Assembly: GCA_018257865.1 (NCBI GenBank)
Contig: JAEUBA010000002.1
Span: 744,001-808,000 of the forward strand
Direction of reading: 5' to 3'
DNA from: Stereocaulon alpinum
Taxonomy: Eukaryota; Ascomycota; Lecanoromycetes; Lecanorales; Stereocaulaceae
DNA length: 64,000 bases
Of the stretch, positions 58,765-64,000 are shown piece after piece (position 1 is the first letter of the stretch; each line of letters opens with the position of its first letter). Made by a program: the position numbers and the translations under genes. The notes beneath the pieces were generated by a model that was given only the letters and a program-made list of their open reading frames with translations, had not been told where the DNA came from and did not search any database.

Positions 58765-59421
58765 CTAACGACAGTGCGGACACATAACATCAATCTTAGG
58801 AAAATACTCGACATGACTCCACCGATCATCGTCCGTCAAGACGCCCTGGCCAACACCAAACGCCCCCTTCTTAACACTACTCTGCGCATCGCCCCCAAAC
58901 AAGTCCATCCCGTCAACCTTGTTCGCGCAAAGCGCCTTACATTCCTCCTCCGCTTTATCGATGGGTGTAAGTTCGCTAGGTCCGTTAGGTAGAACTCGTC
59001 TCTGCTTGTTGAATTTGATCTGCGAGGGGTGGCGGGTGCGCAGGTTGAAGCAGAAAGTATTGTCGCGGTCGATGTCGCGCTTGGTACAGTAGACTTTGTC
59101 GACGGCCAGGATGCATTTGGGTATGGATAAAGCGTCGTTGTGTTTGTTGTACATTATTTCGTTGGAGATGCAGGTGTCTTCGATGGGGTAGTTGCGGTTG
59201 AGATGGCCGTTGTGGTAGTTGAAGAGGAAGTAGTGGCCGTAAGTGTGGTCTTGGACCCAGTTGGGAGAGGAGCAGAAGCAGCGGGTTACGCTGAGGGTGT
59301 CGCCTGGTACTTGGTCGGAGTTGGTGCTTCTTGGTAGGGTTAGGGTGTCGTTTCCAATGGGACCGGCGAGAATGGAGAGTGGGAGGAGGAGCATGGTGAG
59401 GAGGGCACGATAAGATGGCAT
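58765..59421 (-). CDS. Secreted cysteine-rich protein
   Basis: 218 aa, not recognised. The ATG at 59421 gives a classic signal peptide (RALLTMLLLPLSILAG, cleavage probably after AGP or GPIG); the open frame extends further upstream but that part lacks signal features. The mature chain has ten cysteines: a CFC pair early, then single cysteines spaced 10-45 residues apart (DTC, PKC, VYC, TFC, EEC, ALC) and a final CPHC. An even number, size and secretion fit a disulfide-stabilised secreted protein of effector-like type. No enzymatic motif. Tandem repeats lie 100-190 bases upstream in the promoter. It could also be a conserved but uncharacterised extracellular protein; function is open. Confidence 0.72.
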   Translation of the reverse strand: MPSYRALLTMLLLPLSILAGPIGNDTLTLPRSTNSDQVPGDTLSVTRCFCSSPNWVQDHTYGHYFLFNYHNGHLNRNYPIEDTCISNEIMYNKHNDALSIPKCILAVDKVYCTKRDIDRDNTFCFNLRTRHPSQIKFNKQRRVLPNGPSELTPIDKAEEECKALCANKVDGMDLFGGDAQSSVKKGAFGVGQGVLTDDDRWSHVEYFPKIDVMCPHCR

Positions 59422-59523
59422 CTTGGTGGTTGGTTGGAGGCTTTTTGGAATTGGGTGTAGCCTTTGGTGAATGTTGGATGGGATGTTGAAGGTGGTGGGC
59501 GCAGGGGATGATATAGGCAACGT

Positions 59524-59606
59524 TGAATTTTTCATATGCGATATTGGATCGAATTCTCATATGCAAAATCGAATATCATATGCCAAGTCGAATTTCACAT
59601 GCATAG
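59524..59606. repeat. Tandem CATATG-containing repeat in promoter
   Basis: Four imperfect copies of a 19-25 base unit, each with TTGAAT/TCGAAT followed by CATATGC or CACATGC. The clearest copies are 59549-59568, 59569-59587 and 59588-59606; a diverged copy lies at 59524-59548. It lies about 100-190 bases upstream of the start of the secreted cysteine-rich gene on the minus strand. CATATG/CACATG match the E-box pattern CANNTG bound by bHLH factors. Confidence 0.7.
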
Positions 59607-59864
59607 TCAAGGTTTTCTCGTCCCGGGGACATTCGTTGAGAAGGTTTCAAGACTGGCATGACTCATGAGCAGGATATGAAGTACTCCGACTTGGCGGAGA
59701 GCTCAAAAGCAGCCAAGCTTGATCGAACGCGAGCAAACGGAGCTGTCACCACCTGAATGTCGCCATAGTATTTATCCGGGTGTTCTTGGACTTGGCTAGC
59801 ATTTGTTGAACAGAATAGTGATCACTATCCACCGTCGAATATTCGGACTCGTGGAGGTAGTTGT

Positions 59865-60811
59865 TCATAGGTTTTTCCCAATCCAATTCCACCATTGTTT
59901 GACGTCTGGACCATCAGCTCCCAACACATTGCCGCCGACAACGCTTACGGCAACGTTGACCTCGTCCATCTGTGCAAAGTCAAATTTGCCTTCTCCGCCA
60001 TCTCCAAGCCATTCTTTCTCTTCGCCAACGTCCAGATCATTCATGCCAATGCCCGAGTCCAAAAGCCCCTTGGTTCTCGAGCTTCTTACATTGTTAATCT
60101 CCCCTTCGAGAGCTGACTTTACTAGCGGGGCTGGTAGTGCTGTGAATAGATCGAGCTTGTTTGCTGCGACAAGTACTGGCAATTCTGTAGGTGCCTTAGA
60201 AGATTTGGTATCGGCTCTCTTCTGCAGTAGGAGCAACAGATCATGTAGATATTCCGCTGCTTGTCGCAGAGCGTCATTGCCACTACCACTGCTGCTCGTA
60301 GATATATCTGCGGCGTCGATCATGAATATGATGCCTTTGAGGTTCCGTGGCTTGACGACGCTGTCAAAGGCATGGTGTCGAAGCTTGCCATGTCCAGGGG
60401 TATCGACTAGCAAGAGCTTCTTGTGTATTTGGTTCGTGGGGTCATTGACAGATCTGTACTGAGACGACGCGGTGGATGTGGTAACGGGTAGAGAGACTTC
60501 AACGGTTAAGGGAGCTTGGGAGGTGCGGGTTTCTGCGTGTTGGCCTCGTTCGAACTGGAAATGAAAGTCAATGGGGGCATATATTTTATACGATAATGAG
60601 GTCAATGTACTAATGTAAGGAGCGACGTCTTTCCAGAGCCACTAGGTCCAACAAGCAGGAAAGAGGGTAGAGTACTAGAAGAAGCGGAGCGGTATATGAC
60701 ATAATGAAGGAATAGTGGGATTGAGAGCACGACCAGGATTGAGACGATTATTGCTAACGGGCTTGGGTTCAACAACGAGGAGAGCAGGCTCTGCGAGTCA
60801 GCCCATGCCAT
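59865..60811 (-). CDS. SRP102: Signal recognition particle receptor subunit beta
   Basis: ER membrane small GTPase that anchors SRP receptor alpha and regulates ribosome docking to the translocon. Exons on the minus strand: 60611-60811 and 59865-60554 (56-base intron, phase 0); 296 aa. A single membrane helix spans residues about 18-38. The GTPase motifs follow: P-loop GPSGSGKTS (55-63), switch II DTPGHGK, and NKLD; a Ser/Gly-rich and a charged insert (SSSGSGND, VGEEKEWLGDGGEGK) lengthen it. The intron lies directly after the P-loop. The ending VKQWWNWIGKNL is typical. Start codons of this gene and CWC15 are only 178 bases apart, back to back. Confidence 0.92.
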
Positions 60812-60989
60812 AGCTAGGGTATCTACGATCTAGAATGAGTACCTCGCAACCGAGAGCGGGTTGAAGGCATGCCAAGAAATAGCGCTAGCCGTAAGGCAGG
60901 AATCATTACTTATTTCCGAAGTCCATCTGCTCTACCACTACAGCTATCCTCCACCACTTCACAATTGACTTCATCGATCAATATATAAC
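60812..60989. promoter_or_regulatory. Compact bidirectional SRP102/CWC15 promoter
   Basis: 178 bases separate two divergent start codons, so both promoters and 5' leaders must fit here. On the minus strand, 60935-60955 resembles a tRNA A-box (GGATAGCTGTAGTGGTAGAGC), but no tRNA can be folded from it. Confidence 0.7.
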
Positions 60990-62046
60990 ATGACTACCGG
61001 TAAGCCCAGAATCTAAAGCTATGAGAACACATGCTAATCCTCAATAGCTCATAGGCCCACTTTCGATCCTGTAAGCTTCTAATGAGATCGCTCTTCAATC
61101 CATACTCATTGTTGTGCTGTAGGCTCGTGGGAAAGAAGCTCAGAGAGGTGTAGCATACCATCAACGGCTATTGCCCGCGCATACTCAGCTCAAAACTCGG
61201 TAAGCCCTTTGCGTATCTCCTTGACGCACGGAGCTGACGGCAGATAGACAGCCTGGACAGGGAGGAGATGCAGATCCCCAAGTACGAGATCTAAGAGCAC
61301 AGCTCCTTGAAGCGGAAGCTGCCCACTTCCAGAAGACGAATCCTGGCGCCACCAAACCTACAGAGAGTGTTACTCCTAGCAAGCGTCAGCTGGAAGATGG
61401 CCTTGCGGAAAATGAAGAAGAAACGCTTGACACGAAGCGACGGCGTGTTCTTGAGGAGACTCGAGATGTAGATGCCGACTCGGATGGATCGAATAGCGAG
61501 AGCAGCGAGGAGGATAGTGATGACGAAGAAGACGAGACTGCGGAGCTCTTGCGTGAGCTTGAAAAGATCAAGCGAGAAAGAGCTGAACAGAAGGAGAAGG
61601 AGGTAAGTTGATTACATGAATGTATGCATACAAGGTCTTGCTGATGTCGTATTCGTAGGAGCGAGAGAAGGCCGAGCTTGAGCAAGAGAAACGAGAGAAG
61701 GACATCGCTCTGGGGAATCCTCTTCTCATGCCTACGGGAGACACTGAAAGTAAACGACGGTATGCACAGCAATCCATGCTCGAAGACGCAATTGCTTACA
61801 TCATTGCCAGATGGGATGACGATGTCGTATTTAGGAATCAGGCAAGAGGCACGGAGAACAGAGGCAAGAAGGAATTTGTCAACGTATGTTGCTCTGCGTT
61901 AGAAGCTACTGGGTGCCGGTATTGAATATTCGGGTCTAGGATCTACTTCGATCGGATTTCCACAAACGCTTCATGGTAAGCAACCTGACAGAGAAAGCAA
62001 TGGGGAACAAATGCTGACGTGTGCATAGAGCAAGTATGTACGGTGA
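60990..62046 (+). CDS. CWC15: Pre-mRNA splicing factor CWC15
   Basis: Component of the Prp19/NineTeen-associated part of the activated spliceosome. Eight exons: 60990-60999, 61048-61070, 61123-61199, 61248-61602, 61659-61759, 61811-61883, 61940-61975, 62029-62046; 230 aa. The start MTTAHRPTFDPARGKEAQRG and the ending FVNDLLRSDFHKRFMSKYVR are almost invariant in the family, as is KRRWDDDVVFRNQARGTE before the ending. The middle is acidic (DSDDEEDE) then a Glu/Lys/Arg helix. Each intron is 48-56 bases with GTAAG or GTATG donors, and every junction restores the conserved sequence. First coding exon is only 10 bases. No other gene in the window is so intron-dense for its size. Confidence 0.95.
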
Positions 62047-63137
62047 ACCATGCGGTTGGGTCATTGTCCAAATCTGTTCCCACAATCAACAGCCAGCAGC
62101 CTCTTAGCTCAGCTGTTGACTATCACGTGGCTCTGCATATCACAAAGGTTGCTACCAGGGCTGCAGGGTGGGGGTGGTCGCTTCACTGCATTGCGTTCTA
62201 CTTCCCCAAGCAAATCCATGGAAATGCTCGGTACTGCATTGGAAGAATCAAGCTCATTAGCCTTGGACTACGGGATTGCTTCCGAAACTTGGCAGCAATA
62301 AGATCAGTGTTACACGTCGATTCCAAATACGCATATGCTCCATGCTACACATATTGAGATTACAATTGTCGAAGCGGCAAAGTTGTGGAAGAACGGGCCC
62401 TTCGGCTTATACTGAGCTTTTCTAGGCCGTCTCCCAATTTGAGATGCACTGGAAGCAAGAATGTGGGATGTGGAAACTTTACGCGCCTGCTTTGTCCTTG
62501 ATCGCGCCATTCTTGACTGGGTACGAGCATCTCCAGCTAAGGGAAACCCTGAAAGCTGAGGATGAGCTGCGTCACCACTGCGGGATATAGACGGTTCCAT
62601 GTCTCTAGGTACTCCGCTTACGCCCGGTTTAGATCCTCCTGCATGTCCTTCACAGCTGAAGGTAAGGATGCTTCCAGGGTCCTGGCACGGGAGGTAGTGA
62701 GTAGCCAAAGCTTGAGCCGGAACCAGGCTGGAATAGTCATGGTCCAGGGCAAAGGTTGTTATCACTTATCGGCCATTGCGGGGTTGTTGCTTCATATCAT
62801 CATATGGAGGGGTAGAAGCAGGCTTGCGTCCACCACAACTACTATGAGACGGCCTCAAAACAAACGAGCACATGATCAATCATGGCTTGAGGACTTTCAG
62901 GGTCCAGATCCCCGTCACTCCCTTCCAACTCTCTCTAGCGTTCCTGCCAAGGATCTTCACTCAGACAACCCCGCCAAGGGTCACCCTTCATAAACACCTC
63001 ACTTCCTTCCACCTTTCACATTCCTTACCGCTCTGACTATCTTTCCTAAGCATTGCAATCCTCAGCCCAAGTAATTCTACCAAAATACGTACACATCAAT
63101 TGTTCATACACTCTTAACAACAACCCAATCAACAATC
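62047..63137. other. Intergenic region
   Basis: 1.1 kb without a supportable gene. Open frames on both strands (for example 62310-62765 minus, 62562-62993 plus) lack ordered family-like sequence. Confidence 0.45.
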
Positions 63138-63951
63138 ATGTCAGGCTACGGTCAAGACGACCAGTCAGGAGGCTACGGTGTAAGTTACTGCCTAGCACTA
63201 TCATCAAGGAAAGACTCGTCACTGACATCTCTTAGCAAAGCAATCAAGGCTCCGGCTTGGGTGGAGGCCGATCCGGTGGCGGTTATGGAGACAACTCAGG
63301 CAGCAGCGGTATGTCTGGAGGCCTCGATTCAGAATTAGGCAGCAGTGGCGTGTCTGGCGGTATGGGTGGAAACCAGTCCAGCGGATACGGAGATGACTCT
63401 GGCCGCGGTGGCATTTCTGGAGGCATGGGAAATGACTCCACATCTGGTGGATACGGAGGTGACTCTGGCCGCGGTGGCATGTCTGGAGGCTTGGGAAATG
63501 ACTCCACATCTGGTGGATACGGAGGTGACTCTGGCCGCGGTGGCATTTCTGGAGGCATGGGAAGTGACTCCACATCTGGTGGATACGGAGGTGACTCTGG
63601 CCGCGGTGGCATTTCTGGAGGGATGGGAGGTGACTCCACATCTGGTGGATACGGAGGTGACTCAGGCAGTGGTGGGGGCTATAGTGGAGGAAACTCCGGA
63701 ACTGGTGGATACGGAGGTGACTCAGGCAGTGGTGGAGGCTATAGTGGAGGAGACTCAGGCTCAGGCTCATCTGGAGGTTGGTTGGCACACATGATACTTC
63801 ACTCAAATATACTGACATGTGAGCCACAGGCGGCCTCAAGGACAAGGTTATGGGAAAAGTTGAAGGCATGATGGGTAAGAACCATGGAAACAACAGCAGC
63901 TCAGGTGGCTATGGAGGCGATAGCGGTAGCGGAGGACAGAGCAACTACTAG
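63138..63951 (+). CDS. Gly/Ser-rich tandem-repeat protein
   Basis: Exons 63138-63179, 63236-63776, 63830-63951; 234 aa. The start MSGYGQDDQSGGYG is followed by Gly/Ser-rich sequence dominated by a 22-residue repeat (GNDSTSGGYGGDSGRGGISG type), four near-identical copies in exon 2, then shorter YSGGDSGSGG-type repeats. The last exon adds a short charged segment (GLKDKVMGKVEGMMGKN) before returning to Gly/Ser. No signal peptide or membrane helix. The composition resembles fungal low-complexity or hydrophilin-like proteins, perhaps stress-related or phase-separating; no function is claimed. Exon phases close and stops are absent across the repeat on this strand, but the repeat also leaves other frames open. 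Confidence 0.72.
63355..63760 (+). repeat. 66-base coding tandem repeat
   Basis: About four near-identical 66-base units (each with GACTCCACATCTGGTGGATA and GGTGACTCTGGCCGCGGTGG), followed by partial copies. In-frame within the Gly/Ser-rich protein, so copy-number change would keep the frame. Confidence 0.85.
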
Positions 63952-64000
63952 GTGACTACACCTACAATGCTGGTCTCCCGACTTGGCCTTTTATACGAAG

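Noticed and set aside
60890..60960. Possible tRNA gene on the minus strand (A-box-like GGATAGCTGTAGTGGTAGAGC)
   Set aside because: No B-box (GGTTCRANYCC) follows, no matching acceptor stem exists within 150 bases and the anticodon arm does not pair.
62310..62765. 151-codon minus-strand open frame
   Set aside because: Overlaps a plus-strand open frame, and has no recognisable motif; likely chance.
63219..63893. 224-codon minus-strand frame antisense to the Gly/Ser repeat gene
   Set aside because: Open only because the 66-base repeat lacks stops on both strands; the plus-strand gene has proper introns and start.

Overview
The window is nuclear DNA of a filamentous ascomycete (Pezizomycotina; probably a Dothideomycete, which is inference from gene content and protein style rather than a direct marker). 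The signs are many short introns of about 44-105 bases with GTRNGY donors and CTAAC/CTGAC-like branch points, tightly packed genes on both strands, gene-poor gaps of 1.5-3 kb, and a decayed Tc1/mariner copy whose premature stop fits C-to-T decay. I built exon models by hand; nearly all close in frame with canonical splice sites. Protein families were assigned from motifs and memory, without any database search.

Layout. 1-6275: the 3' part of a very large ubiquitin-specific protease (at least 11 exons, one GC-AG intron). 7283-18512: a conserved housekeeping block of TFIIE-alpha (-), tRNA pseudouridine synthase PUS1 (+), mitochondrial DEAD-box helicase MRH4 (-) and the PH-domain septation protein BUD4 (+). 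18.5-21.5 kb is gene-poor. 21535-28874: a GT17 glycosyltransferase (+), twinfilin (-), the mitochondrial succinate-fumarate carrier SFC1 (+), Aurora kinase IPL1 (-) and TIP41 (+). 29196-29855 encodes an unrecognised secreted protein, followed by a 2.5 kb gap. 32413-36099: an ACMSD-type amidohydrolase/decarboxylase (+), the cytochrome bc1 assembly factor CBP3 (+) and a frame-broken glutathione S-transferase (-).

36.1-50.5 kb is the more accessory part: an Arg/Glu-rich protein, a secreted GPI-type protein, an unrecognised membrane-associated protein next to an LrgB-family membrane protein, two neighbouring nucleotidyltransferase-fold genes (one with an intact active site, one apparently without), a Tc1/mariner transposase remnant and an abutting 303-base TIR element. 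50981-63951: cystathionine beta-synthase (+), a phenol-hydroxylase-like flavoprotein (-), a CAX-type cation/proton exchanger (+), a secreted cysteine-rich protein with promoter repeats (-), SRP receptor beta (-), the seven-intron spliceosome factor CWC15 (+) and a Gly/Ser tandem-repeat protein (+).

The genes do not form one pathway or a biosynthetic cluster. Local logic is limited to divergent pairs sharing promoters (TFIIE-alpha/PUS1, MRH4/BUD4, TWF1/SFC1, IPL1/TIP41, SRPRB/CWC15) and to the paired nucleotidyltransferase-like genes, which are the best candidate here for something little described.
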